Positions 39,858 through 47,880 are shown, counted from the stretch's first letter. The stretch is DNA of 64,000 nucleotides from Polyangia bacterium (GCA_030430565.1 JAUIKS010000043.1:30287-94286), one strand, 5' to 3'. Notes: generated by a model not told the origin, from the sequence alone. Program-made: numbers and translations.

Positions 39858-40649
39858 TCAGCCGCGTCGCGGCGTGTCGTTCGGGTCAGGTACGAATTTG
39901 TAGCCAGCCCCGCGGACCGAGATGAAGTGCACCGGCTGGCGCGGGTTGGGTTCGAAGTGCTTTCGCAGCCGCATGATGAAGTTGTCGACCATGCGCGTGT
40001 TCGGGTAGTTGCTCAGCTTCCAGACGTTCTTCTGCAGCTCCTGGCGCGAGAGCACGCGCTCGGGGTGCTCGGCGAGGTAGCGCAGCAGCGTGAACTCGAG
40101 GCGCGTGAGCTTGACCTCCGCGCCCGACACGGTCGCGCGCTGCCGGTCGAAGTCGATACGCGCGGGCCCAAAGGTCAGGTCGAGCGAGGTCTCGGGGCCG
40201 CTTTGCTGCGTGCGCTCCCAGCTGCAGCGCCGCAGCATCGAGCGCACGCGCGCCAGCAGCTCGCTCAGCTCGAAGGGCTTGACGAGGTAGTCGTCGGCGC
40301 CGACCTCGAGGCCGGTGACGCGGTCCTCGGTGGTGTCGCAGGCGGTCAGCATCAAGACCGGGGTGAAGTTGCCGGACTCTCGCAGGCGCTTGCACAGCTG
40401 AAAGCCGTCGGTGTCGGGCAGCATGACGTCGAGGATGATCGCGTCGTAGCCGCTGGGCTGGAGCAGCAGGGTCGCGGCTTGTCGCGCCGAGGCGGCCATG
40501 TCGACGTCGTAGCCCTCGAGCTCGAAGTTCAGCTTGAGACCCGCGGCGAGGTGGCGCTCGTCCTCGACGACGAGCAGCCGCGGCGCGCGGTCTGAGTCCG
40601 CGCCCGCGCGCTCGCTCGCTGCGCTGTTGTCCGCGTCGATCGACCTCAT
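39858..40649 (-). CDS. OmpR/PhoB-family response regulator
   Basis: 263 aa. Receiver domain with the acidic pair E29/D30, phospho-acceptor D74 ('IILDVMLPDTDG') and the conserved Lys in 'YLVKPF'. The C-terminal winged helix has 'LTRLEFTLLRYLAEHPERVLSRQELQKNVW' and ends 'RGAGYKFV', the usual OmpR effector. The N-terminus has ~20 extra residues (an Asp/Ser-rich segment), so a later start is possible. The start codon overlaps the histidine-kinase stop by 4 nt (ATGA), showing translational coupling. It is predicted to bind DNA as a phosphorylated dimer. Candidate targets are its own operon and the desaturase just downstream. Confidence 0.93.
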   Translation of the reverse strand: MRSIDADNSAASERAGADSDRAPRLLVVEDERHLAAGLKLNFELEGYDVDMAASARQAATLLLQPSGYDAIILDVMLPDTDGFQLCKRLRESGNFTPVLMLTACDTTEDRVTGLEVGADDYLVKPFELSELLARVRSMLRRCSWERTQQSGPETSLDLTFGPARIDFDRQRATVSGAEVKLTRLEFTLLRYLAEHPERVLSRQELQKNVWKLSNYPNTRMVDNFIMRLRKHFEPNPRQPVHFISVRGAGYKFVPDPNDTPRRG

Positions 40650-41677
40650 CCGTCCGCCTCCCTGTGTATCAGGGGCAGCGCCTCGGCTGACTCGGCCGCG
40701 GGCTCCCCGTCAGCGCTGACAGCCTCGCTCGCGAGCGACGTCTGCGCCGAGGCCGGGAGCTGCACGCACATGGTCGTGCCGTGCCCGATCCCCTGCGAGT
40801 GTGCTTCCACACGGCCTCCGAGCGAGCGCGTGAGCGCCGAGACGACGAACAGCCCCAGGCCGGTGCCGCGGCGCGCTCGCACGTCCTCGTTGGGCACCCG
40901 GTAGAAGCGCTCGAACACGCGCTTAAGATGACTCCGCGGGATCCCGATCCCGTTGTCGCGGACCTCGATCAGCACGCGCCGGCGCGCGTCCTCGCGGGCC
41001 GTGATCAGCAGCTCGGCGGCGTCGGGCGGCGAGTACTTGACCGCGTTGTCGACCAGGTTCTCGAGCACCGTGGCGAGCGCGACCTCGTCGGTCGCGAGCG
41101 TGAGCGCGGGGTCGATCTCGATGTCGACGCGCAGCCGCGTGCTGCGGGAGCGCTTTTGGACCGTGGCGACGCAGTCCTCCACGAGCTCGCGCAGCGTGAA
41201 CTCGCTGACGGGCTGCGGCGCGCGCTCCTGCGAGATCCGGGTGGCCGTGAGCACGCGGTCGATGAACGAGCTGAGGCGATCGACGTCGTCGAGCATCATC
41301 ACGCGCAGCTGCTCGCGTTTGTTCGACGGGAGGCCGTCGCGCGCGAGGGTCTCGAGGCACAGCTTGAGCGCCGCGAGCGGGCTCTTGAGCTCGTGGGTCA
41401 CCGAGTCGATGAAGCTCGTCTGCCGGCGGACCTCTCGGATCTCGCGCAGCAAAAAGAACAGGAACAGGACGATCACCGTGATGATCAGCGCGAGCGAGAC
41501 GATCCCGGCGATCAGCACCCAGCGGTTGGCGACCAGGTCGTTCGTCGACAGGAAGGTCCGGTTGCGCACGATGATCAGCGTCCAGCCGACGATCATCGCG
41601 ACGGCGAGCGCGACCGCGATCGACGACAGCACCACCGGCAAGGAGATCGAGCGCGTGTGTCGAGAGCTGATCGGCAT
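40646..41677 (-). CDS. Membrane sensor histidine kinase
   Basis: 343 aa. Two membrane helices at about 14-36 and 53-77, with only ~16 residues between them, so there is almost no periplasmic sensor domain and the signal is probably sensed in the membrane. H-box 'THELKSPLAAL' with phospho-acceptor H95. ATP-binding motifs: N box 'LVDNAVKYSPP', G1 'DNGIGIP', F box 'RVFERFYRV' and G2 'GTGLGLFVV'. It starts 8 nt after the stop of the lipoprotein gene upstream and overlaps the regulator gene downstream, forming a three-gene operon. An intramembrane-sensing kinase next to a desaturase fits a role in sensing membrane state, which is inference. Confidence 0.93.
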   Translation of the reverse strand: MPISSRHTRSISLPVVLSSIAVALAVAMIVGWTLIIVRNRTFLSTNDLVANRWVLIAGIVSLALIITVIVLFLFFLLREIREVRRQTSFIDSVTHELKSPLAALKLCLETLARDGLPSNKREQLRVMMLDDVDRLSSFIDRVLTATRISQERAPQPVSEFTLRELVEDCVATVQKRSRSTRLRVDIEIDPALTLATDEVALATVLENLVDNAVKYSPPDAAELLITAREDARRRVLIEVRDNGIGIPRSHLKRVFERFYRVPNEDVRARRGTGLGLFVVSALTRSLGGRVEAHSQGIGHGTTMCVQLPASAQTSLASEAVSADGEPAAESAEALPLIHREADG

Positions 41678-41685
41678 GGCGAGGC

Positions 41686-42822
41686 TCAGCCGGGGGGCCG
41701 GGGCGTGGTGACCGGGGCGACGCTCATGAGCGTGTGCGTGATCATCGGGTTCGCGGGGATGCCTGCGCCGCGGAACAGGCCGGCGGCGATCTCGAGCTGG
41801 AGCGCTGGGCTGGACTCGGCGAGGCAGAGGTCGACGACGTTGTCGGCGGGCGTGTCGCCGGAGACGAGCGCGACGGCTTTTTTCAAGGTTTCAGTGTCGT
41901 CGGTCGAGGTCTCTGTCGAGGTCTCTGTCGAAGCCTCGGCGGTCTGGGGGAGGTCGTCGAGGCGCGCTGGGTTGACTCTTCGGCCATCCCGCGTCGTCAG
42001 CCAGATCGCGCCGCGGACGGCGGCCACGGGGCTGGTCGTCGTGACGGGCGTTGTCCAGTAGGTGCGGATGACCTGCGCGGCGCCTGGACAGCGCGTGTCG
42101 TCGACGGGCAGCTGCAGGGCGGCGGCGAGCTGCACCGGTCGATCGGCCGGTGTGACCGCCGAGGACAGCTCTTTGATGATGACGCCGGTCTCGCTGTGCA
42201 GGGCGCCGGACAGGGTGATCGCGCGGGGTCTGGTCTCGGCGATCGCGGCAGCCCACGCAGGATCATTCTCCTCCGCCTCGGGCTTGGTCGCGGATGGATC
42301 TTCGGGCTGAGCTTCGGGCTGAGCTTCGGGCTGAGCTTCGGGCTGAGCTTCGGGCTTTGGCTCGCGCGCGTGCTCCCGATCGGGGGGAGTGACCGAGGCG
42401 ACGATGTCGAGGGCGACGGTCCGCTGCTCATCGCGCTCGCTGGCGGGCGCGAGCGAGGCGCGCATGGGCTCGAGGCGGGCGCCGTTCTCGAGCATGACGA
42501 GGAAGCGATCGGGCCACAGGCTGGCGGGCGCGAGCTCGGTGTTGAACACCAAGTAGACGCGGTAGGTGACGGTGTAGCCGTCCTCGCGGGCGCCGTGCAG
42601 CGGTCCGGGGCGCGCGAGCTGGGCCGAGAGGATCGCGGGCGCCGCGCTGGCGGGGGGGTTCGGCGTGGCTGCGCCGGTCCTCGCAGGGCGAGGACGCGGC
42701 GTCTGTGTGCCTGAGCTGCCGGTGCTGGGGACGCAGGCCGCGGCCGTGAGCAACAGGAGCGCGGTGAGCGTGGACTTCACGGTCTGGCTCGAGCGGGTCT
42801 TGCGGAGCGTGCGGGTCGCCAT
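41686..42822 (-). CDS. Lipoprotein in operon with histidine kinase
   Basis: 378 aa from ATG 42822. Signal 'TLTALLLLTAAAC' with lipobox TAAAC, then a Pro/Thr-rich linker and a domain starting 'AILSAQLARPGPLHG.EDGYTVTYRVYLVFNTELAPASLWPDRFLVML'. Four PEAQ repeats, encoded by a 12-bp direct repeat at 42301-42356, interrupt the middle. The C-terminal half contains 'GAIWLTTRDGRRVNPARLDDLP' and a Thr/Ser-Glu repeat 'STETSTETSTDD'. I do not recognise the family. The end is 8 nt from the sensor kinase start, so it is probably an accessory or auxiliary sensor for the two-component system. No catalytic motif is visible. Confidence 0.72.
   Translation of the reverse strand: MATRTLRKTRSSQTVKSTLTALLLLTAAACVPSTGSSGTQTPRPRPARTGAATPNPPASAAPAILSAQLARPGPLHGAREDGYTVTYRVYLVFNTELAPASLWPDRFLVMLENGARLEPMRASLAPASERDEQRTVALDIVASVTPPDREHAREPKPEAQPEAQPEAQPEAQPEDPSATKPEAEENDPAWAAAIAETRPRAITLSGALHSETGVIIKELSSAVTPADRPVQLAAALQLPVDDTRCPGAAQVIRTYWTTPVTTTSPVAAVRGAIWLTTRDGRRVNPARLDDLPQTAEASTETSTETSTDDTETLKKAVALVSGDTPADNVVDLCLAESSPALQLEIAAGLFRGAGIPANPMITHTLMSVAPVTTPRPPG
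42301..42356 (-). repeat. 12-bp coding repeat (PEAQ)
   Basis: TTCGGGCTGAGC recurs at 42301, 42313, 42325, 42337 and (partly) 42349. It is in frame and encodes PEAQ in the lipoprotein of the histidine-kinase operon. Confidence 0.9.
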
Positions 42823-42905
42823 CGCCGTTCGGCGTGCACGATACCACTGACCCCGCGACGCCATACACCGCGCCGAACCTGGAAGCCGCTACACTCTCGC
42901 CGATC

Positions 42906-43517
42906 ATGCTCAACCTGGCCTCTAGCACCGAGTCGACGTGGGGCCCGTGGGCCGCCGAAAACATCGATGAGGTGTTGCTCGACCACGCGCACTGCGAGAA
43001 GAAAGCGGCGTCGACCGCGATCTCGTTGATCTTTCGCTACCCGGAGCGGCCAGCGCTGATGATCCCGCTGTCCCGTCTGGCCCGCGAGGAGCTGGCGCAC
43101 TTTGAGCAAGTCGTCGGGCTGCTGCGCGCCCGCGGCTTGGAGTTTTGTCGCCAGCGCCCGAGCCCCTACGCGGCGCGCTTGATGACGGTGGTGCGTACGA
43201 ACGAGCCGGCGCGCCTGCTCGACACGCTGCTGTGCTGCGCGCTGATCGAGGCCCGCAGCTGCGAGCGGATGCAGCGGCTCGCCGAGGCGCTCGAGGCGCT
43301 GGACGGCGCGCACGCGGCGGAGGAGCGCGGCCCGCTGATTCAGCTGTACCGGGGGCTGCTCGCGTCGGAGGCCCGGCACCACGCGACCTACGTCGAGCTC
43401 GCGCGCGCGCTGCAGCTGGTCTCGGAGGATGAGCTGCGCGCCCGCCTGCGCGCGCTCGCGGAGCACGAGGCCGCGGTGCTGCGACAGGCGCCCCGGGTGC
43501 CGCGCATGCACAACTGA
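42906..43517 (+). CDS. miaE: tRNA-(ms2io6A)-hydroxylase
   Basis: 203 aa from ATG 42906. Ferritin-like di-iron motifs typical of MiaE: 'LLDHAHCEKKAAST', 'LAREELAHFEQV', 'LIEARSCERMQ' and 'LLASEARHHATYVELA'; the Glu and His residues of these segments are the iron ligands. MiaE hydroxylates the isopentenyl group of 2-methylthio-N6-isopentenyl-A37 in tRNAs reading U-initial codons, using O2. A -10-like TACACT at 42890-42895 lies only 10 nt upstream of the ATG, so the mRNA may be nearly leaderless. It is divergent from the lipoprotein-kinase operon, with 83 nt between starts. Confidence 0.92.
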   Translation: MLNLASSTESTWGPWAAENIDEVLLDHAHCEKKAASTAISLIFRYPERPALMIPLSRLAREELAHFEQVVGLLRARGLEFCRQRPSPYAARLMTVVRTNEPARLLDTLLCCALIEARSCERMQRLAEALEALDGAHAAEERGPLIQLYRGLLASEARHHATYVELARALQLVSEDELRARLRALAEHEAAVLRQAPRVPRMHN

Positions 43518-43545
43518 GGATCCCATCGAGCGAGGAGCTCTGACG

Positions 43546-44115
43546 ATGAACAACTCGTTCAACGAGTCCAGCGAGTCCAGCGAGTCCAACGAGTCCAGCG
43601 AGTCCACGGAGAAACAGCCCAGCGCGTCACGACCGTTTCGAGTCCTCGGCGTGCAGCAGATCGCCGTCGGGGGTCTTGAGAAATCCGCGCTCCGTCAGCT
43701 GTGGGTCGAGCTGCTCGGCCTGCCCGTGCACGGCAGCTACCGCAGCGAGCGCGAGAACGTCGACGAGGACATCGCGGTCTGCGGCCTCGGGCCGTGGAGC
43801 GTCGAGGTTGACTTGATGCAGCCGATCGATCCCGAGCAGCGACCGCGCGTGCACTCGCCAGCGCTCAACCACGTCGGCCTGTGGGTCGACGCGCTCGCGG
43901 ACGCGGTGGCGTGGCTGTCGGCGCGGGGCGTCCGCTTCACGCCCGGCGGGATCCGCAAGGGCGCGGCCGGCTTCGACGTCTGCTTCATCCACCCCAAGGG
44001 CAGCGAGCGGGCGCCGCAGGGCGGCGCGGGGGTGCTGATCGAGCTCGTCCAGGCGCCCCAGGAGCTGGTCGCGGCCTTCGACGCGCTCGCGGCGGCGAGC
44101 GCGTCATCGACATGA
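43546..44115 (+). CDS. VOC-fold protein, methylmalonyl-CoA epimerase-like
   Basis: 189 aa, ATG with GAGGAG upstream. The N-terminus is a Ser/Glu/Asn repeat (NESSESSES..) encoded by a 9-bp repeat at 43561-43606. The rest is a vicinal-oxygen-chelate fold of two beta-alpha-beta-beta-beta modules: 'RVLGVQQIAVGGLEKSALRQLWVELLGLPVHGSYR' and 'LNHVGLWVDALADAVAWLSARGVRFTPGGIR', ending 'GVLIELVQAP'. That last motif and 'FIHPKG' occur in methylmalonyl/ethylmalonyl-CoA epimerases. The usual N-terminal His metal ligand is less clear ('QQIAV' rather than 'DHIAI'). A glyoxalase-type enzyme is the alternative. The gene follows miaE by 28 nt, so the two are probably co-transcribed. Confidence 0.72.
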   Translation: MNNSFNESSESSESNESSESTEKQPSASRPFRVLGVQQIAVGGLEKSALRQLWVELLGLPVHGSYRSERENVDEDIAVCGLGPWSVEVDLMQPIDPEQRPRVHSPALNHVGLWVDALADAVAWLSARGVRFTPGGIRKGAAGFDVCFIHPKGSERAPQGGAGVLIELVQAPQELVAAFDALAAASASST

Positions 44116-44159
44116 TTGAAAAAACATGTCCTGAAGATAGTCCGGCGACGGGCGCGAAA

Positions 44160-44187
44160 AGACCCGGGGGCGGGCGCCTCCGGGTCT
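44160..44187 (-). terminator. Intrinsic terminator between convergent genes
   Basis: AGACCCGG (44160-44167) pairs with CCGGGTCT (44180-44187), loop 12 nt. On the minus strand it is followed by TTTTCGC, so it serves the response-regulator gene. It may also stop the opposite transcript less efficiently. Confidence 0.75.
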
Positions 44188-44218
44188 CCCAGGCGTGAGC
44201 TTCGGGTCTCGGCGGCGC

Positions 44219-44857
44219 TTACTTGGTCGCGGCCCACTTCCGGATCTCGGTCCGGAGCCAGCTGTCGGCCTCATCCGTGAACTTATAGTTGTCGCGGATG
44301 TACGCCATCGTCGTCTTCTCGATCGCGGTGTACTTGTTCGCGTCTTTGATCTGCTTCAGCAGCTTGCGCGCGTCGGCCAGCGAGATCCGACCGTCGCCCT
44401 GGCCCTTGATCGCCTTGTCGGCGGCGTCGAGCAGGCCCTTGTCGTACTTGACCCCGTTGATGACCTTGTAGTAGGGCCCGCCACCTGCCCCATCGGCCAG
44501 GAAGCGCTGGATCTTCGTGAGCAGCCGCCGGAGGTCGACGGGCTTGGTGTCGTAGTCGTCGCAGCCGGCGTCGATCGCTTTCTCGCGGTCTCCGCTCATC
44601 GCGTGCGCCGTCAACGCGATCACCGGGATGCCCTGGGTCTGCGGCATCCCCTTGATCCGCCGCGTCGTCTCCCAGCCGTCGAGCTTAGGCAGGCTGAGGT
44701 CCATGAGGATCACGTCGGGCAGGTTCGCCTCTGCTTTGACGATACCCGTCTCCCCATCCTCCGCGGTGATGACCTCGTACCCCTTCCGGCGGAGGCGCCT
44801 GGACAGCATGTCCCGGCTCAGTTCATTGTCTTCGACAATCAGGATTTTCTTGCCCAT
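44219..44857 (-). CDS. Response regulator with uncharacterised C-terminal domain
   Basis: 212 aa from ATG 44857. Canonical CheY-like receiver: E9/D10, phospho-acceptor D53 ('ILMDLSLPKLDGWE'), T84 and K105 ('TKPVD'). After a Gly-rich hinge ('DGAGGGPYY') comes a ~75-residue domain, 'VKYDKGLLDAADKAIKGQGDGRISLADARKLLKQIKD..KYTAIEKTTMAYIRDNYKFTDEADSWLRTEIRKWAA'. It is helical and not a DNA-binding or enzymatic output I recognise. Its 'GQGDGRISLADA' resembles an EF-hand-like or dockerin-like loop, but I would not claim calcium binding. The gene stands alone. It is often seen that such regulators relay from hybrid kinases encoded elsewhere. Confidence 0.85.
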   Translation of the reverse strand: MGKKILIVEDNELSRDMLSRRLRRKGYEVITAEDGETGIVKAEANLPDVILMDLSLPKLDGWETTRRIKGMPQTQGIPVIALTAHAMSGDREKAIDAGCDDYDTKPVDLRRLLTKIQRFLADGAGGGPYYKVINGVKYDKGLLDAADKAIKGQGDGRISLADARKLLKQIKDANKYTAIEKTTMAYIRDNYKFTDEADSWLRTEIRKWAATK

Positions 44858-45112
44858 GAGTGCTCGCTCTGCCTGGTGTGCTGCCTTGCTCTGCTTCACA
44901 CGGGTGAGGCCGTGGCCGCGCAACCCGGGGGATGAGACGAATCAATCTTACGGGCAATTCCCACACGGAAGAACCCCCGTGATCATGCACTTGAAGCCGT
45001 GTTCGCGCGTTCCCGTGGCCGCAGGCGCGCTCTTTGCGTTCGATCTGCGGGGGATCGCGGGTGTTCTCGCGCACGTCGGCCCGCGTGGGCTCGAACGCGC
45101 AAAGACGCCCGA

Positions 45113-45952
45113 TCAGCGAACTCGCTCGATCGCCTTTTCGCGCCTTCGAATCTGTCCATCCCGCTCGAGCTTGATCAGGTGGGCCTCGAGCGAGCGCGCC
45201 GCGAGCGGCCACAGGAACTTCGGCGTGTCGGCGTAGGCGCCCGCGAGCGCGGCGTCAAAATTCACGGCGCCGCGATCGATCGCCGCCAAGACTTTTTGTT
45301 CGCGGCCGAGCCGGTGATCGATGTAGCGCTGCAGGCACGCGCTCGGGCGATCGATGGTCGGGCCGTGCGACGGCACCAGCGCCGCCGGGGCGCGGGCGTC
45401 GAGGCGTCTCAGCGACGCCAGGTACTCGCTCATGTCGCCGCCGTCCTCGGGGTCGATGAGGATCGTGCCCTCGCCGGCGACGAGATCGCCGGCGTAGGCG
45501 ATCCCGCTGCGGCGCTCGTGATAGACGAGATGGCCCGGCGCGTGTCCTGGGGTGAACACGGCCGTCAGCGCGAAGTCGTCGTCGAGCTCCAGCGCCTCGC
45601 CGTCCTGCAGGGTCTCGTCGACGGTGAAGTCGAGCCGCGCCGCCGTCGCCTCGTGGGCGTAGATCGGCGCTCCCAGGCGCTCGCGGAGCGCGTCCGCGTA
45701 GCCCGTGTGGTCAACGTGGTGATGTGTGAGCAGGATGGCGACGACCTCGCCCCCGGCGCGCTCGAGCTCGGTCACCAAGGCGTCGAGCGAGCGGCGCTCT
45801 TCGGCGTAGGGCGTCGCGGGCTCGATCACGGCGAGGCGGCGATGTCCCACGACGAGGGTGTTGGTCGCTGTCGCTGGGGGCAGGGTGGGTGTGCGCAGGC
45901 CGAGCACCCGGATCCCGTCGGCGAGCTCGTGGGCTCCTGAGGAGGTCGACAT
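45113..45952 (-). CDS. Metallo-beta-lactamase-fold hydrolase, LACTB2-like
   Basis: 279 aa from ATG 45952. The MBL metal site is HHHVDH at 77-82, followed by 'FTPGHAPGHLVYH', 'AYAGDLVAGEGTILI' and 'LVPSHGP', which supply the other ligands. A C-terminal winged-helix-like segment ('RREQKVLAAIDRGAVNFDAALAGAYADTP', 'HLIKLERDGQI') matches LACTB2-type proteins. In those the two parts together form a small nuclease or thioesterase-like hydrolase. The substrate cannot be told from sequence. The gene is divergent from the aminoacyl-transferase gene, with 99 nt between the two starts. Confidence 0.85.
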   Translation of the reverse strand: MSTSSGAHELADGIRVLGLRTPTLPPATATNTLVVGHRRLAVIEPATPYAEERRSLDALVTELERAGGEVVAILLTHHHVDHTGYADALRERLGAPIYAHEATAARLDFTVDETLQDGEALELDDDFALTAVFTPGHAPGHLVYHERRSGIAYAGDLVAGEGTILIDPEDGGDMSEYLASLRRLDARAPAALVPSHGPTIDRPSACLQRYIDHRLGREQKVLAAIDRGAVNFDAALAGAYADTPKFLWPLAARSLEAHLIKLERDGQIRRREKAIERVR

Positions 45953-46037
45953 CGCGGCGCGAGCATAGCAGCCGCGTACGCGCACAACCGCGCGCCCGCG
46001 GGGTGACGAGCCGCGCTCCGCGAGGAGATGATCTGGC

Positions 46038-46052
46038 TATACTGAAGTTGCA
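46038..46052 (+). promoter_or_regulatory. -10-like element immediately before bpt
   Basis: TATACT at 46038-46043 lies 8 nt before the ATG at 46052. Transcription would then begin at or next to the start codon, giving a leaderless or near-leaderless mRNA. No good -35 element or Shine-Dalgarno sequence is visible. Confidence 0.4.
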
Positions 46053-46792
46053 TGCGCTGGCGTCCCCGGTTGCTCGCGGCCGAGCCGCCTGAGCTCCTCG
46101 TTCACGACGAGCCGACGCCGTGTCCTTACCTCGGTGAGCAGACCGCACGCATGCCGCTGCGCGTGCCGACGCGGATGCTGACCGGCGGGGAGTTCGACCG
46201 GCGCTTGCAGGTCGGCGATCGTCGGCAGGGCGTGCTGCTGTACCGCACGGCGTGCCCGAGCTGCCGCGCGTGCGAGCCGATTCGCCTCGACGTCGAGACG
46301 TTCAAGCCGGGCAAGACGCAGCGCCGCGTGTTCCGGCGCGCCGCCGGGCTGCTGACGGTTCAGCTCGGCCCGCCGCAGCTGTCCGATGAGAAAGTCGCGC
46401 TGTACAACCGGCACAAGTTCGGGCGCGGGCTCAACTCCGACGACAAGCCCATCGATCACGAGGGCTACCGGGTGTTCCTCGTCGACTCGTGCTGCGACTC
46501 CTTCGAGATCCGCTACCGCCTCGACGGGCGCCTGGTCGGCGTGGCCGTCACGGACCGCGGCGCCGACGCGCTCTCGGCGGTGTACTTCTATTTTGATCCC
46601 GAGTTCGCCGAGCTGTCGCCCGGGGTGTTCTCGATCCTCACGCAGCTCGAGCTGTGTCGACGGTGGGGCCTGCAGTTCCTGTACCTCGGGCTGTTTATCG
46701 CCGGCTGCCCGTCGATGGCTTACAAGGCGCGCTACATGCCGCACGAGCGCTTGATCGACGGCGAGTGGCGCACGTTTGAGCGCGAGCGATAA
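46052..46792 (+). CDS. bpt: Bpt/ATE-type aminoacyl-tRNA-protein transferase
   Basis: 246 aa. N-terminal ATE domain: 'PCPYLGEQTARMPLRVP', 'LLYRTACPSCRACEPIRLDVETFKP' with the Cys cluster C-x2-C-x2-C, then the GNAT-like C-terminal domain 'VFLVDSCCDSFEIRYRLDGRLVGVAVTDRGADALSAVYFYFDPEFAELSPGVFSILTQLELC' and 'YLGLFIAGCPSMAYKARYMPHE'. Bacterial members transfer leucine from Leu-tRNA to proteins with N-terminal Asp/Glu, which marks them for ClpS/ClpAP degradation (N-degron pathway). Length is typical (about 240-250). No clp genes are adjacent. Confidence 0.9.
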   Translation: MRWRPRLLAAEPPELLVHDEPTPCPYLGEQTARMPLRVPTRMLTGGEFDRRLQVGDRRQGVLLYRTACPSCRACEPIRLDVETFKPGKTQRRVFRRAAGLLTVQLGPPQLSDEKVALYNRHKFGRGLNSDDKPIDHEGYRVFLVDSCCDSFEIRYRLDGRLVGVAVTDRGADALSAVYFYFDPEFAELSPGVFSILTQLELCRRWGLQFLYLGLFIAGCPSMAYKARYMPHERLIDGEWRTFERER

Positions 46793-46871
46793 CGGTCGTT
46801 CGCTGGCGTGATCTGCGGCACAGGATCGCGCAGGACGAATACGCATATTGGTATGACCATCATATGACCAG

Positions 46872-46899
46872 TTGACTTAACCGTTTGATGATCTATAGT
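46872..46899 (+). promoter_or_regulatory. Sigma-70-like promoter of the hydroxylase gene
   Basis: TTGACT (46872-46877), 16-nt spacer, TATAGT (46894-46899), in an AT-rich island. It is the best consensus-like promoter I see in the window and faces the gene at 47062. Confidence 0.7.
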
Positions 46900-46919
46900 G
46901 TGTGAAGAGTATTTCACAC
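46900..46919. promoter_or_regulatory. Perfect inverted repeat GTGTGAA-N6-TTCACAC, probable operator
   Basis: 7-bp perfect arms starting one base after the -10 hexamer and covering the expected transcription start. That is where a dimeric repressor would block initiation. No regulator gene is adjacent, so the binding protein is unknown. Confidence 0.6.
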
Positions 46920-46947
46920 CTTCCGATGAGGTTCCTCTGAACACGCT

Positions 46948-46994
46948 CCCAAATGAACAAAAACGCCCCCGAATGCTGTTTTCGAGCATTTGGG
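46948..46994 (+). promoter_or_regulatory. Two mutually exclusive hairpins in the 5' leader
   Basis: CCCAAATG (46948-46955) can pair with CATTTGGG (46987-46994). AATGCT (46972-46977) can pair with AGCATT (46985-46990) within the same segment. The two stems share bases 46987-46990, so only one can form at a time. The leader is about 155 nt. It does not match a riboswitch I know. Confidence 0.45.
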
Positions 46995-47061
46995 CGGAAC
47001 TGCGGGGAGCGTAGGAGAACTCGAAGAAGACGCCGGCGCATACGGCGCCAAGGAGGTCTAG

Positions 47062-47751
47062 ATGAGCACCAAGACTCCCCGGGCATTTTCAAAGCCGCCG
47101 TACTCCGATCGGCTGACCGGCGATCCCTCGATCCTGCAGGCGGCGCTCGTGTTCTTGCGCCACGCCGCGCCGCGGACCTGGCTCGCGCTGGCGGCCTTGA
47201 CCGTGACGATTCGCCTCGCGGTCGGCGGCTGGAGCGTCTGGGACGTCGTGCTGGTGACCGCGATGGTGATCGTCCAGCCCTTCGTCGAGTGGGTGATCCA
47301 CGTCTTCATCCTGCACTTCAAGCCGGTCAAGGTGCTGGGGAAGAAGTTCGATCTGTACGCGGCGCGGCTGCACCGGGCGCATCATCGCGCGCCGTGGAAG
47401 CTCGAGCTGATCTTCGTGCCCATGCGCACCGGGCTGCTCGGGCTCGCGCTCGGCGTCGTCGCGTGGCGGATGGTGCTGCCGACCACGCCGCTGTTCGCGA
47501 CGGCGATCGCGTGGACGATGCTGTCGCTGCTGACCTACGAGTGGATCCACTTCCTGACGCACACCAACTTCCGCCCGCGGACGCGCTTCTACCGTCGGCT
47601 GTGGCGTCTGCACCGGCTGCATCACTTCAAGAACGAGCGCTACTGGCAGGGCGTCACCGGGCACCTGGGCGATCGCGTGCTCGGGACGATGGCCGATCCC
47701 TCGGGCGTTCAGCTCTCGCCGACCTGTCGAACGCTCGGCGTCGACGGCTGA
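47062..47751 (+). CDS. Fatty acid hydroxylase / sterol desaturase superfamily membrane protein
   Basis: 229 aa, ATG with a near-perfect AAGGAGGT 4 nt upstream. Membrane helices and four histidine clusters of the superfamily are visible: 'EWVIHVFILHF', 'RLHRAHH', 'EWIHFLTHTNF' and 'LHRLHHFKNE', which together form a di-iron site. Substrates of family members include fatty acids, sterols, carotenoids and alkyl lipids, and cannot be fixed here. A strong promoter, operator-like palindrome and structured leader precede the gene, and an intrinsic terminator closes it at 47801-47841. It is therefore a single-gene, apparently well-regulated unit. Confidence 0.88.
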   Translation: MSTKTPRAFSKPPYSDRLTGDPSILQAALVFLRHAAPRTWLALAALTVTIRLAVGGWSVWDVVLVTAMVIVQPFVEWVIHVFILHFKPVKVLGKKFDLYAARLHRAHHRAPWKLELIFVPMRTGLLGLALGVVAWRMVLPTTPLFATAIAWTMLSLLTYEWIHFLTHTNFRPRTRFYRRLWRLHRLHHFKNERYWQGVTGHLGDRVLGTMADPSGVQLSPTCRTLGVDG

Positions 47752-47800
47752 GGGCTGGCGCGAAGAGGACACGAACGGGACACGAAGAGGACACGAACAA

Positions 47801-47841
47801 GGGCAGGGCCGCGCGGCGTCGCGCGCCCTGCCCAAGTTTTT
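47801..47841 (+). terminator. Intrinsic terminator after the hydroxylase gene
   Basis: GGGCAGGGC (47801-47809) pairs with GCCCTGCCC (47825-47833), with a further GC-rich inner stem, followed by TTTTT at 47837-47841. It lies 50 nt after the stop codon. Confidence 0.85.
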
Positions 47842-47880
47842 GACGCCTCGACCGCGTCGGCGGCATGCTCTGCGACGATC

